The translations under genes and the position numbers were made by a program. Shown here one piece after another: positions 50,069 through 58,135 of a stretch of DNA of 64,000 nt. Under the pieces are notes generated by a model. It ran no database searches, was not told the DNA's origin, and saw nothing but the letters and a program-made list of their open reading frames with translations. Origin of the DNA: G016756615 sp050958605 (GTDB lineage Bacteria; Pseudomonadota; Alphaproteobacteria; Rhizobiales; Rhizobiaceae); assembly GCF_050958605.1 (NCBI RefSeq), contig NZ_JBJHDO010000002.1:124001-188000 (forward strand), given 5' to 3'. Numbering within the stretch: the stretch's first letter is position 1; each line of letters begins with the position of its first letter.

Positions 50069-52266
50069 GCTGCGCTCCTTTTGCGATTGTCCGACCGGTT
50101 CATCTCCGAACGAGTGCCGGCGACGATCGCGTCGACGTCGAGAATGACGGCGACACGACCGTCGCCGAGAATGGTTGCTGCCGCGACCCCGAAGACGTGG
50201 CCGTAATTGGTCTCGAGGCTCTTGATGACGACCTGTTGCTGGCCGATGATCCCGTCGACCAGGAGCGCGCTCTGCGTCCTGTTTTCCGATTCGACCATGA
50301 TGGCGACGCTGTTGAACGGATCGGCCTCCTCCTCGCGATAGCCGAGCTGCAGGCCGATATCGATGAGCGGTATGAAGGAGCCGCGGATGGCGACGACGCG
50401 GCTCGTCTCGCCAAGGCCGTGCACGTCCTGCTCTTTGGGTTGCAGGGTCTCGACGATGGCTGTGAGGGGAACCACCAGCGTCTGGCCAGCGACGGTCACC
50501 ACCATACCGTCGAGAACGGCCAGCGTGAGGGGCAGGCTGAGCGTGAAGGTAGTGCCGTGGCCAGGCCGCGAGGAGATGCTGATCCGGCCACCCAGCGCCT
50601 GGATCGAGCGCTTCACCACATCCATGCCGACGCCTCGGCCCGACACGTCGGAGATGGTGCTGGCCGTCGAGAAGCCGGGGGCGAAGATCAGATCGTCGAT
50701 TTCGCCATCGGAAAGCTGAGCGTTGGGGTCTATCAGACTTTTGTCGACCGCGATTTGCCTGACGCGAGCGCGGTTGATGCCGGCGCCGTCGTCGGAGACC
50801 TCGATGATCACGCGTCCCGAGCGGTGCGCGGCTGTCATACGCACCAGGCCTTGTTCGCTTTTGCCGGCCGCCAGGCGATCTTCCGGCTTCTCCAGCCCAT
50901 GGTCGATCGCGTTGCGGATCATGTGGGTGAGCGGATCCGCGAGGCGCTCGATGACGGTCTTGTCGACCTCGCAGTTCTCGCCTTCCGTCACCAGGCGCAC
51001 CGATTTGCCCGTCATATCGGCCACTTCGCGCACGACACGCGACATGCGCTGGAAGATCGGACGGACCGGCTGGGCGCGGATCGCCATGACGCTGTCCTGG
51101 ATCTCGCGGGTGAGATGTTCGAGATCGTCGAGGCCGACGGCCACTTCCGACAAGCGGGCGATGCCGGCCTCCGTGACGCGCTGGGCGAGCATCGACTGGT
51201 TGATGACCAACTCGCCGACGAGGTCGATCAGCCTGTCGACCCGGTCGAGGTCGACCCGGATCGTGGTCTGCTGCGCCGATTGGGGCGCGGCCTGCGCCGT
51301 TCCGGCCTTGATCAGCGTCTCGGTCGGCGTCATCTCGCGCTCCGGCTGGGGCGGCGTGATCGGGGCGGTCTCTGCGGGTGCGGGGCTCTCGGCCAGCATG
51401 GTGGCGATGTCGGCAACGGGGATCACCTGGAAATCGGCCGCTTCGGTATCCTGCGAAGAAAATGCCGCCTTCACGGAGATGTCGAGGTCGCAGTCGAAGG
51501 TGACGAATTCGAAGACCTCGCGGACGGCGTTCTCCTCGATGGCCGGATCGAGTTCGACCTTCCAGGAGAGATAGGCGCCCTCCGGATCGAGTTCGGTGAG
51601 GAGCGGAACCTCGGAGATGTCGCAGGAGATCGAGACGTCGCCGAGGCGCCTTACTTCGCGCAGGAGTACGAGCGCGTCGTTGGCCTTGGCATAGAGTTCG
51701 GGCTTCGGACGGAAGGAGACGACGAGCGGGCCTCGCGTCGTCTCTTCCATGGGAGTGTCCAGTTCGGTCGCGACAAGGTCTTCCAGAGAAAAGCGGATCG
51801 GCGTGAAGCCGTTCTCGTCGGGTCCGTTGCTTTCGTCCGCGGCGGCCGGGGCAGGGGCAGCTTCTATGGTAGGAGCGGCATCGCCTGAGGCGGCGCTTGT
51901 CAACTCGGCATGCAGTTGCGCAATGCGAGCACGGTCGAGATCGGTGCCGTCGCGCGAGAAACGAACGAGATCGGCGAGGCCGTCGGCGGACCGCAGCATG
52001 AGCTTGACCAGATTGCCGGTGATCTCCAGCGCGTTCGAGCGCATCAGGTCGAGCGTCGTCTCGAAGGTGTGAGCGAAGCGGACGAGCTCGTCGAGCCCGA
52101 AGGCGCCGGCGCCGCCCTTTATCGAATGCACGGCGCGGAACACGGCATTGATCGTCTCGGAGTCGCTTTCCTGTCGTTCGATCGCAAGCAGGCCGCTTTC
52201 CAGCTCGGCGAGCTGCTCCTCGCATTCCTGGAAGAAAGTCTGCCTGATGGCCGCCATCGTATCCAT
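50065..52266 (-). CDS. cheA: Chemotaxis histidine kinase CheA
   Basis: A 733-residue kinase. The P1 domain has the phosphorylated His47 (AVHSIKGGAGAFG). An acidic, Pro/Ala-rich linker is followed by a P2-like domain, P3 dimerisation (LVGELVINQSMLAQRV), the P4 ATPase (HMIRNAIDHGLEKPEDR, DDGAGINRARV, GRGVGMDVV) and a C-terminal CheW-like P5 (GTTFTLSLPLTLAVLDGMVV). ATG 52266 has GGGAGG upstream; the longer frame upstream overlaps cheY1. CheA phosphorylates CheY1, CheY2 and CheB. Confidence 0.96.
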   Translation of the reverse strand: MDTMAAIRQTFFQECEEQLAELESGLLAIERQESDSETINAVFRAVHSIKGGAGAFGLDELVRFAHTFETTLDLMRSNALEITGNLVKLMLRSADGLADLVRFSRDGTDLDRARIAQLHAELTSAASGDAAPTIEAAPAPAAADESNGPDENGFTPIRFSLEDLVATELDTPMEETTRGPLVVSFRPKPELYAKANDALVLLREVRRLGDVSISCDISEVPLLTELDPEGAYLSWKVELDPAIEENAVREVFEFVTFDCDLDISVKAAFSSQDTEAADFQVIPVADIATMLAESPAPAETAPITPPQPEREMTPTETLIKAGTAQAAPQSAQQTTIRVDLDRVDRLIDLVGELVINQSMLAQRVTEAGIARLSEVAVGLDDLEHLTREIQDSVMAIRAQPVRPIFQRMSRVVREVADMTGKSVRLVTEGENCEVDKTVIERLADPLTHMIRNAIDHGLEKPEDRLAAGKSEQGLVRMTAAHRSGRVIIEVSDDGAGINRARVRQIAVDKSLIDPNAQLSDGEIDDLIFAPGFSTASTISDVSGRGVGMDVVKRSIQALGGRISISSRPGHGTTFTLSLPLTLAVLDGMVVTVAGQTLVVPLTAIVETLQPKEQDVHGLGETSRVVAIRGSFIPLIDIGLQLGYREEEADPFNSVAIMVESENRTQSALLVDGIIGQQQVVIKSLETNYGHVFGVAAATILGDGRVAVILDVDAIVAGTRSEMNRSDNRKRSAA

Positions 52267-52289
52267 GTCGGAAATGCCTCCCTGCGTGC

Positions 52290-52655
52290 TCAGGCGGCGA
52301 CGCGATTGATCGCGCTGACCAGCTTGACGGGGTCGAAGGGCTTGACGATCCAGCCCGTGGCGCCGGCTCGGCGCGCGCGGTCCTTCTTCTCGTCCATGCT
52401 CTCGGTGGTCAGGACAAGGATCGGGATGGCCCGGTATTGATCGTTGCTGCGTACAGCCTCGATGAAACCGAACCCGTCGAGCCGCGGCATGTTGATGTCG
52501 GTAACGATGACGCTGGGAATCGTCGATTGCAGGACTTCGAGGCCTTGCACACCATCCTCGGCCTGAACGACGTCCATGCCCGCTTCGCACAGCGCGGTGC
52601 GCAGCATTTCCCGGATCGTACGCGAATCATCGACAGTGAGAATGACCTTCTTCAT
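52290..52655 (-). CDS. cheY1: Response regulator CheY1
   Basis: A 121-residue single-domain receiver with Asp9, Asp10, phospho-acceptor Asp53 (VIVTDINMPRLDG) and Lys105 (GWIVKPF). In Sinorhizobium CheY1 acts as a phosphate sink, draining phosphate from CheY2-P through CheA with help from CheS. It lies between cheS and cheA, and its start overlaps the cheS stop. Confidence 0.93.
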   Translation of the reverse strand: MKKVILTVDDSRTIREMLRTALCEAGMDVVQAEDGVQGLEVLQSTIPSVIVTDINMPRLDGFGFIEAVRSNDQYRAIPILVLTTESMDEKKDRARRAGATGWIVKPFDPVKLVSAINRVAA

Positions 52656-52966
52656 TAGCTGTTCCTTGCCGAGAGATTGTCCACAACGAGACCAGCCGTC
52701 TCGAGCGCTTCGGTGAATTGCGGGGACGGGCTGCCGAGTTCAAGCTGCATCCCGTCATGCGACCATGTGGCGGCGGTGGAGAGCAGCACCTGAAGGCACT
52801 GCGCGCCCATGCGCTCGACTCCGGAGGCGTCGAGGGTCACATCCTTGCCGCGATGGAGCAGGATCTCGCTTGCCAGCGAACCGGCCGCGGTGATGTCCAT
52901 CACTGCGGGCAGTGCGATGTTCACGTGCTCCTTCACGGCAGATACCTCAGAACTCTTCCCATCCAT
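52655..52966 (-). CDS. cheS: CheS, CheA-binding STAS-like protein
   Basis: A 103-residue protein with a STAS-like fold (VNIALPAVMDITAAGSLASE, DVTLDASGVERMGAQCLQVL). In Sinorhizobium CheS forms a tight complex with CheA and enhances CheY1 binding, speeding CheY1 dephosphorylation. ATG 52966 is preferred over 52972 because GCAGGAG is better spaced. It overlaps the end of icpA by 20 bases. Confidence 0.85.
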   Translation of the reverse strand: MDGKSSEVSAVKEHVNIALPAVMDITAAGSLASEILLHRGKDVTLDASGVERMGAQCLQVLLSTAATWSHDGMQLELGSPSPQFTEALETAGLVVDNLSARNS

Positions 52967-54542
52967 CGACATCTCCTGCGGCGAATGCTGTGTTGCCCTG
53001 CACGGCGTAGCTGGTCTGCGACGGCAAGGGCCGTTTCGGCGCCGCAGGCAGCGGGGCTGAAGTAACCCCCGGCTGTCCTTCGGCCTGGAAGCGCGACACG
53101 GTGCGGACGAGTTCGGCCACCTGGCTGCGCAACGAATGAACGGCGGCGGTGGTCTCCTCGACCATGGCGGCGTTCTGCTGGGTCGCCTGGTCCATCTGGT
53201 TGATGGCGATGTTGACCTCGCTGAGGCCGGTTGACTGCTCCTGCGAGGAAGCCGCCATTTCCGAGACGAGATTGTTGATCTCGGCCACTTGGACGATGAT
53301 GTTCTCGGAAACCTTGCCGGTTTCGGCCATCAGCTTCACGCCTGCGTCGACCTGGGCCGAACTGGTCGAGATCAGCGCCTTGATCTCCTTGGCCGCGTCG
53401 GCCGAGCGCTGGGCGAGCGAACGGACTTCCGAGGCGACCACGGCGAAGCCGCGGCCGGCCTCGCCGGCACGGGCCGCCTCGACGCCGGCGTTGAGCGCCA
53501 AGAGATTGGTCTGAAACGCGATTTCGTCGATCACGCCGATGATCTGCGAGATTTCGCGCGAGGATTTCTCGATGCCGTTCATCGCGGCCACGGCGTTCTG
53601 CACGATCTTGCCGGAATGCTCGGCCTCGGCCCGCGCCGCGACCACTTTCTTGGCCGCCTCGCTGGCGCCGGCCGTAGCGCGCTTGACGCTGGCGGTGAGC
53701 TGACCGAGCGCGGCCGCGGTCTGTTCGAGGCTGGCCGCCTGCTGCTCGGTGCGGCGCGACAGGTCGTCGGAAGCCTGGCCGATCTCGGACGAGCCGCCCC
53801 CGATCGCGCTTGCCGACGTCGCGACAGAGGCGATCGCCTTCTCGAGTTCGGCCGTCGCCTCGTTGAAATCCGTCTTGAGCCGTTCGAATTCGGGCGCGAC
53901 ATCAGTGGTGATGCGAATTTTCAGGTCACCCTGGGCGAGACCACGCAAGGCGGCATTGACGGCATCGAGCGCGACGCGCTGGGCCTCCTCGGCGGCGACC
54001 CGGTCGGCCTCGGCTTTGTGTCGCCGCTCTTCGAGCTCCTCGAGATAGATCGAGATGGCAAGGCCAGTGTCGACCATCACCGCCTTCATGAGGCTGGACA
54101 GGGTCGCGGCGAACTCTTCCTGACCTTTGCCGGACAGGCCGAAACGACGCGGCCAGTGTTCGGCCACGACGGCCTTGATCAGTTGTTCGGCGACCAGAGC
54201 GTAACCCGCCACATAGACACGGGGCTCGATGCCGATCTTCGCATGCGCCCGGCCGATGGCGCGAACGGCCGTCTCGTAGGTCGGGCCGAACTCGGCGTCA
54301 GCGATGATATGCCAATGCTGTTCCTGCTTGCTCTTGGCCGCCGCGATGTGTGCATCGTTGGCAAAATACTTCCGGGTCTCCGGATTCGCCTTCACCCTCT
54401 CGTAGAACACCGCCAGCGCCGGGCCGATCGCCTTGGCCACGACCGGCTTCAGAGCCCGCAGCCGGGCGCGGCCTTCCGTATCGAAGCCCATGAAATCGAG
54501 GTGGTCGTTCATAGAGGTGCGGGGGCCGCCCTGGGTAGCCAT
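52947..54542 (-). CDS. icpA: IcpA-like cytoplasmic globin-coupled chemoreceptor
   Basis: A 531-residue receptor without membrane segments. The N-terminal about 170 residues match the protoglobin sensor domain (FYERVKANPETRKYFANDAH, AIGRAHAKIGIEPRVYVAGY) with a plausible haem-binding His100. HAMP-like and signalling domains follow (VIDEIAFQTNLLALNAGVEA, ARAGEAGRGFAVVASEV), ending in the DGWEEF tether. Sinorhizobium IcpA, first gene of its che operon, is the match; oxygen sensing is inferred. ATG 54542 is taken, although an in-frame ATG 54575 exists. A GGCATGATGCCGC element lies 56 bases upstream. Confidence 0.9.
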   Translation of the reverse strand: MATQGGPRTSMNDHLDFMGFDTEGRARLRALKPVVAKAIGPALAVFYERVKANPETRKYFANDAHIAAAKSKQEQHWHIIADAEFGPTYETAVRAIGRAHAKIGIEPRVYVAGYALVAEQLIKAVVAEHWPRRFGLSGKGQEEFAATLSSLMKAVMVDTGLAISIYLEELEERRHKAEADRVAAEEAQRVALDAVNAALRGLAQGDLKIRITTDVAPEFERLKTDFNEATAELEKAIASVATSASAIGGGSSEIGQASDDLSRRTEQQAASLEQTAAALGQLTASVKRATAGASEAAKKVVAARAEAEHSGKIVQNAVAAMNGIEKSSREISQIIGVIDEIAFQTNLLALNAGVEAARAGEAGRGFAVVASEVRSLAQRSADAAKEIKALISTSSAQVDAGVKLMAETGKVSENIIVQVAEINNLVSEMAASSQEQSTGLSEVNIAINQMDQATQQNAAMVEETTAAVHSLRSQVAELVRTVSRFQAEGQPGVTSAPLPAAPKRPLPSQTSYAVQGNTAFAAGDVDGWEEF

Positions 54543-54598
54543 GGGTAATCCAAAATTTCTGGGAAGGCATTTCATTCCGGATTAGCCGGGTCCGAGGA

Positions 54599-54611
54599 GC
54601 GGCATCATGCC
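54599..54611 (-). promoter_or_regulatory. GGCATGATGCCGC motif upstream of the che operon
   Basis: On the minus strand the site reads AGGCATGATGCCGCTCC, 56 bases before icpA, the first che gene. It shares 13 bases with sites at 10950 and 36202, plus the flanking A and CC. Likely promoter element or operator for the whole ten-gene operon. Confidence 0.6.
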
Positions 54612-54786
54612 TATGGCTGTAACGGCCAATCCTCGGTGAGGCCAATATGGTAACGAATTGTTTCGGCCTGATTAACGGCGGCACGTGCCTGGGGATAAAC
54701 GCTGATCCGTGGCGGCCGGATGCGGCTTCCGCGCGGCGGGAAAATATGCGAGGCAGGGCGGAACGTGGCTTGCCCGGGAGGAGACC

Positions 54787-55497
54787 ATGAAACGCTCGCG
54801 CGTCAACGAGATCATCCGCGAAGGCGATGCCTTCATCCGCTCCTTTGGCTACATCATGCCGCCTTTCGCCTATTGGTCGCCGGCCGAACTCAGCAAGAGG
54901 CGCCCGGCCGGCATCATCGATGCCCGACTCGGCTGGGACATCACCGACTATGGGGTGGAAAAATTCGACGAACTCGGGCTCTTCCTCTTCACCGTGCGCA
55001 ACGGCCGGGCCGAGGACCTGAAACGCGGCAGCGGCATGCTCTATGCCGAGAAGATCATGATCTCGCGCAAGGATCAGCTTTCGCCGATGCATCGTCATAA
55101 CGTGAAGGCGGAGGACATCATCAATCGCGGTGGCGGCAAGCTCGTGCTGGAGCTTTTCATGTCGCATCCGGACGGCTCGATCGACGATCGCGCCGAGGTC
55201 CGCGTGCCGACTGACGGGGTGATGCGGACCATGGCCGCGGGGGCGCTGCTCAAGCTCGATCCCGGCGAAAGCGTCACGCTCATGCCCGGTGTCTGGCATG
55301 CTTTCTGGGCCGAAGAGGGCGATGTGCTGATCGGCGAGGTTTCCACCGTCAATGACGACCTGACCGACAACATCTTCCGCGAAAAGATCGGCCGTTTCTC
55401 CACGATCGAGGAGGACGAGGAGCCTGTCCATCTCTTGGTGTCGGACTACGAAGCCTGGCTTCCGGAAAAGCGAGTGACTTCGGTATCCGCGAGCTGA
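54787..55497 (+). CDS. D-lyxose isomerase-like cupin enzyme
   Basis: A 236-residue cupin. It matches the D-lyxose ketol-isomerase family: the metal-binding pattern LSPMHRHNVKAEDIINRGGG contributes histidines and glutamate, and MPGVWHAFWAEEGDVLIGEV gives the second metal histidine and the closing strand. These enzymes convert D-lyxose to D-xylulose. Promiscuous activity on mannose is known in the family. ATG 54787 follows GGGAGGAG. It is divergent from the che operon and reads into a thioesterase-like gene 12 bases on. Confidence 0.75.
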   Translation: MKRSRVNEIIREGDAFIRSFGYIMPPFAYWSPAELSKRRPAGIIDARLGWDITDYGVEKFDELGLFLFTVRNGRAEDLKRGSGMLYAEKIMISRKDQLSPMHRHNVKAEDIINRGGGKLVLELFMSHPDGSIDDRAEVRVPTDGVMRTMAAGALLKLDPGESVTLMPGVWHAFWAEEGDVLIGEVSTVNDDLTDNIFREKIGRFSTIEEDEEPVHLLVSDYEAWLPEKRVTSVSAS

Positions 55498-55509
55498 AGG
55501 GAGAGGTTG

Positions 55510-56295
55510 ATGCCGAATCTCTTTTCGGTGCTCGGATCACTATCTGAAGACAATGGCGCGTATTTCACCGATGCGCCACAGGACTGGGCGCAGGGCCGCG
55601 CCCTCTTCGGCGGGATCGTCGCGGCCTTGTGCGCGGAAACGGCCAGGCTGTCGGCCTCCGATCTGCCGCCGCTCCGTTCCGCGCAGATCACCTTCGCCGG
55701 GCCGGCGCAGGGGCGCCTCGGCTTTCGCGCGGATCTCCTCCGGCGCGGCAGGACTACCACCGTGGTGAGTGTCGATTGCACCGGTGACGACAAGTTCGCG
55801 GCTCGGGTCGTGCTGACCTACGGTGTCGCCCGCGAAAGCCGCGTCGGGCATGACCTAACGGAACGTCCATCCGTCTCCGCGCCGCAGGACTGCAAGCTCT
55901 TCTTTCCCGAGGGGCACACTCCGCCCGGCTTCTTCCCGAATTTCGAGATGCGCCTTGCCGGCGGCGCACGGCCGCTCTCCGGGGCGGAAAAACCGGAGTT
56001 CACCGTATGGGTCAGGCATGTCGAGGAGGACGGCGTCGATCCCGCGATCGCGCTTCTCGCGCTGGCGGACAGCCTGCCGCCCGCGGCCATGGTGCAGTTT
56101 CCAGCGATGGCGCCGATCAGCACGATGTCATGGGGCATCGACCTTTTCCAGCCGGTAACCTCAAGCGGCTGGCACCTTTTGCGCTCGACCAGCGAGCAGG
56201 CCGCGGACGGCTACTCGCTTCAGGCCATGTCGCTCTGGGACGCCGGGGGAAACAGGATTGCCGCCGGCCGGCAGGCGGTGGCGCTGTTCGTCTGA
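55510..56295 (+). CDS. Thioesterase-like (double hotdog) protein
   Basis: A 261-residue protein with the pattern of the acyl-CoA thioesterase II/TesB-like family: GRALFGGIVAALCAETARLS in the N-terminal hotdog and WGIDLFQPVTSSGWHLLRST in the second. AAGGGAGAGG precedes ATG 55510. It probably hydrolyses an acyl-CoA. The pairing with the lyxose isomerase gene upstream is by position only. Confidence 0.7.
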   Translation: MPNLFSVLGSLSEDNGAYFTDAPQDWAQGRALFGGIVAALCAETARLSASDLPPLRSAQITFAGPAQGRLGFRADLLRRGRTTTVVSVDCTGDDKFAARVVLTYGVARESRVGHDLTERPSVSAPQDCKLFFPEGHTPPGFFPNFEMRLAGGARPLSGAEKPEFTVWVRHVEEDGVDPAIALLALADSLPPAAMVQFPAMAPISTMSWGIDLFQPVTSSGWHLLRSTSEQAADGYSLQAMSLWDAGGNRIAAGRQAVALFV

Positions 56296-56378
56296 TCGTG
56301 TTGTAGCGCCGCCCCGCCCGCGGCCGTGCGGCGGAAATCGAGATATACCGGCGGCAATGAGCATTGACCTTTGCGCAA

Positions 56379-56547
56379 GCCCCTCATCCGCCTGCCGGCA
56401 CCTTCTCCCCGCCTGCGGGGAGAAGACCGCTTTCATCTCCACTTTCGCCAATCGTCCGCCGTTGGCGACTGGCGAAACCCAAGCGGCCGTCGTCTCTCTC
56501 CCCGCGCTTTTTCGCGGGGAGAGATGTCCGGGAGGACAGTGAGGGGC
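56379..56547. repeat. RIME-like rhizobial intergenic repeat
   Basis: A 169-bp element framed by GCCCCTCA and TGAGGGGC. It contains two strong hairpins: CTTCTCCCCGC (56402-56412) with GCGGGGAGAAG (56415-56425), and TCTCTCCCCGCG (56495-56506) with CGCGGGGAGAGA (56513-56524). This matches the plan of Rhizobium intergenic mosaic elements. It lies between convergent genes and may act as a bidirectional terminator. Confidence 0.75.
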
Positions 56548-56582
56548 AACTCGCGACCGGTCAAAGATCAACGCTGGTGGTG

Positions 56583-57941
56583 TTATTCACCCGCGATCAG
56601 TCCGCGCAGCTCCGCGACCTTGGCTTCCAGCAGCGCCTGATCGGCCCGGGTTTCGACGTTCAGCCGGAGCAGGGGCTCGGTGTTGGATGCGCGCAAATTG
56701 AAGCGCCAGTCGTCGAACTCCATGCTGAGCCCGTCGATGGTTTCCACCGTCGGGTTGAAGCGCTGGTAGGCGTCTGAGACCTTGGCCTGGCTGATCTTGG
56801 AGTCGGCCACGGTGAAGTTGATCTCTCCCGAGCAGGGGAAGGCGGCAATGCGCTCGCCGACGGCTTCGGCGAGGCTCATGCCCGAGGCGGAAAGCTCGGC
56901 CACGACTTCCAGCCAGGCGAGCATGCCGGAATCGCAATAGGCGAAATCGCGGAAATAATGGTGTGCGCTCATCTCCCCGCCATAGATGGCATTTTCGGCG
57001 CGCATCCTGGCTTTGAAGAAGGCGTGGCCGGTCGGGCAGACCTTGGCGACGCCACCCGCGCTTTCGACCATGTCGATGGTGTTCCAGGTGAGGCGCGGAT
57101 CGTAGAGGACGGTTGCGCCTTTCTCGTCGCGGAGCATCGTCTCGGCGATCATGCCGACCAGATAATAGCCTTCGACGAAGCGGCCGCGATGGTCATAGAG
57201 GAAGCAACGGTCGAAATCGCCGTCCCAGGCGATCCCGAGATCGGCTCCCTGGTCAACGACCGCCTGCGAGGCCTTTGCCCGTTTTTCCGGCAGCAGCGGA
57301 TTGGGGATGCCGTTCGGCAGCCGGCGGTCCGGCTCGTGATCGATCTTGATGAATTCGAACGGCAGGTGCTTTTCGAGGAGATCGATGATCGGCCCCGCGC
57401 ATCCGTTGCCGGCATGGCAGACGATCTTCATCGGCTTCAGAGCCTTCCCGGCCACCTGCTGCAACAGCCTGTCGATGTAGCGGGAACGATCCAGCGTCGA
57501 TTCCAACCGTCCGCGCTCGGCATAGGCACCCACGACCGGAAGGTCCTCGCCCGAGAAAACAAGCTGCTCTATGGCCGCCAAGGAATTGTCGCGGGTAGCC
57601 GCGGTGGCGCCCTTCAGCACCATCTTGATGCCGTTGTAATCTTCCGGATTGTGGCTCGCCGTCACCATCAGCCCGATATCGGCCTCGCTGTCGGCGGTGT
57701 GGAAATAGACTTCCTCGGTGCCGCAAAGACCGACAGGGAGCACGCTCGCGCCGCTGTCGAGGAAACCTTGGGTCAGCGCCTCGGCAAGAGCCGGGCTGTC
57801 CTGGCGCATGTCGTGGCCGACAACGACTTTCCCTGCCGAGAGACTTCGTGCTGCGGCAAGCGCGAAGCGATAGGCAAAAGGCGCGTTGATCTCGGCCGGA
57901 ATACGGCCACGAATGTCATAGGCTTTGAAAGGCGGCTTCAT
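56583..57941 (-). CDS. Phosphomannomutase/phosphoglucomutase
   Basis: A 452-residue alpha-D-phosphohexomutase. The phosphoserine loop is TASHNP (Ser96), the metal loop DGDFDR (Asp240, Asp242, Asp244), the sugar-binding loop GEMSAHHYF (near 325) and the phosphate-binding loop RASNTEP (near 425). It interconverts hexose 1- and 6-phosphates for surface polysaccharide precursors. Whether mannose or glucose is preferred cannot be told from the sequence. Confidence 0.9.
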   Translation of the reverse strand: MKPPFKAYDIRGRIPAEINAPFAYRFALAAARSLSAGKVVVGHDMRQDSPALAEALTQGFLDSGASVLPVGLCGTEEVYFHTADSEADIGLMVTASHNPEDYNGIKMVLKGATAATRDNSLAAIEQLVFSGEDLPVVGAYAERGRLESTLDRSRYIDRLLQQVAGKALKPMKIVCHAGNGCAGPIIDLLEKHLPFEFIKIDHEPDRRLPNGIPNPLLPEKRAKASQAVVDQGADLGIAWDGDFDRCFLYDHRGRFVEGYYLVGMIAETMLRDEKGATVLYDPRLTWNTIDMVESAGGVAKVCPTGHAFFKARMRAENAIYGGEMSAHHYFRDFAYCDSGMLAWLEVVAELSASGMSLAEAVGERIAAFPCSGEINFTVADSKISQAKVSDAYQRFNPTVETIDGLSMEFDDWRFNLRASNTEPLLRLNVETRADQALLEAKVAELRGLIAGE

Positions 57942-58034
57942 CCGGGCGTCGTGTTCCAGGTTTCCGCCCCGACAGCGAGGCGGAAACCCTTTACCACATC
58001 TGAGGGCATGGCCGGCAAGCCCGCCTGTGGATGA

Positions 58035-58075
58035 CTAAGCAGACGTTCGTGGGTACCCCACGAACGTCTGCTTAG
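58035..58075. repeat. Perfect 19-bp inverted repeat with three-base loop
   Basis: CTAAGCAGACGTTCGTGGG (58035-58053) pairs perfectly with 58057-58075. On the plus strand a T-rich run (ATTCTTTTG) follows, but no plus-strand gene ends here, so a terminator role for the minus-strand gene upstream is doubtful. A second hairpin (CCGCAAAA/TTTTGCGG, near 58102-58128) lies just before the stop of the PLP enzyme gene. Confidence 0.6.
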
Positions 58076-58135
58076 ATTCTTTTGTCTGTCGCAGGCTCTT
58101 GCCGCAAAACCGTGCGACACTTTTGCGGAACCTGC

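Noticed and set aside
50197..51888. A 563-codon plus-strand open frame opposite cheA
   Set aside because: It is a shadow of cheA; its composition is biased and it has no ribosome binding site or recognisable motif.
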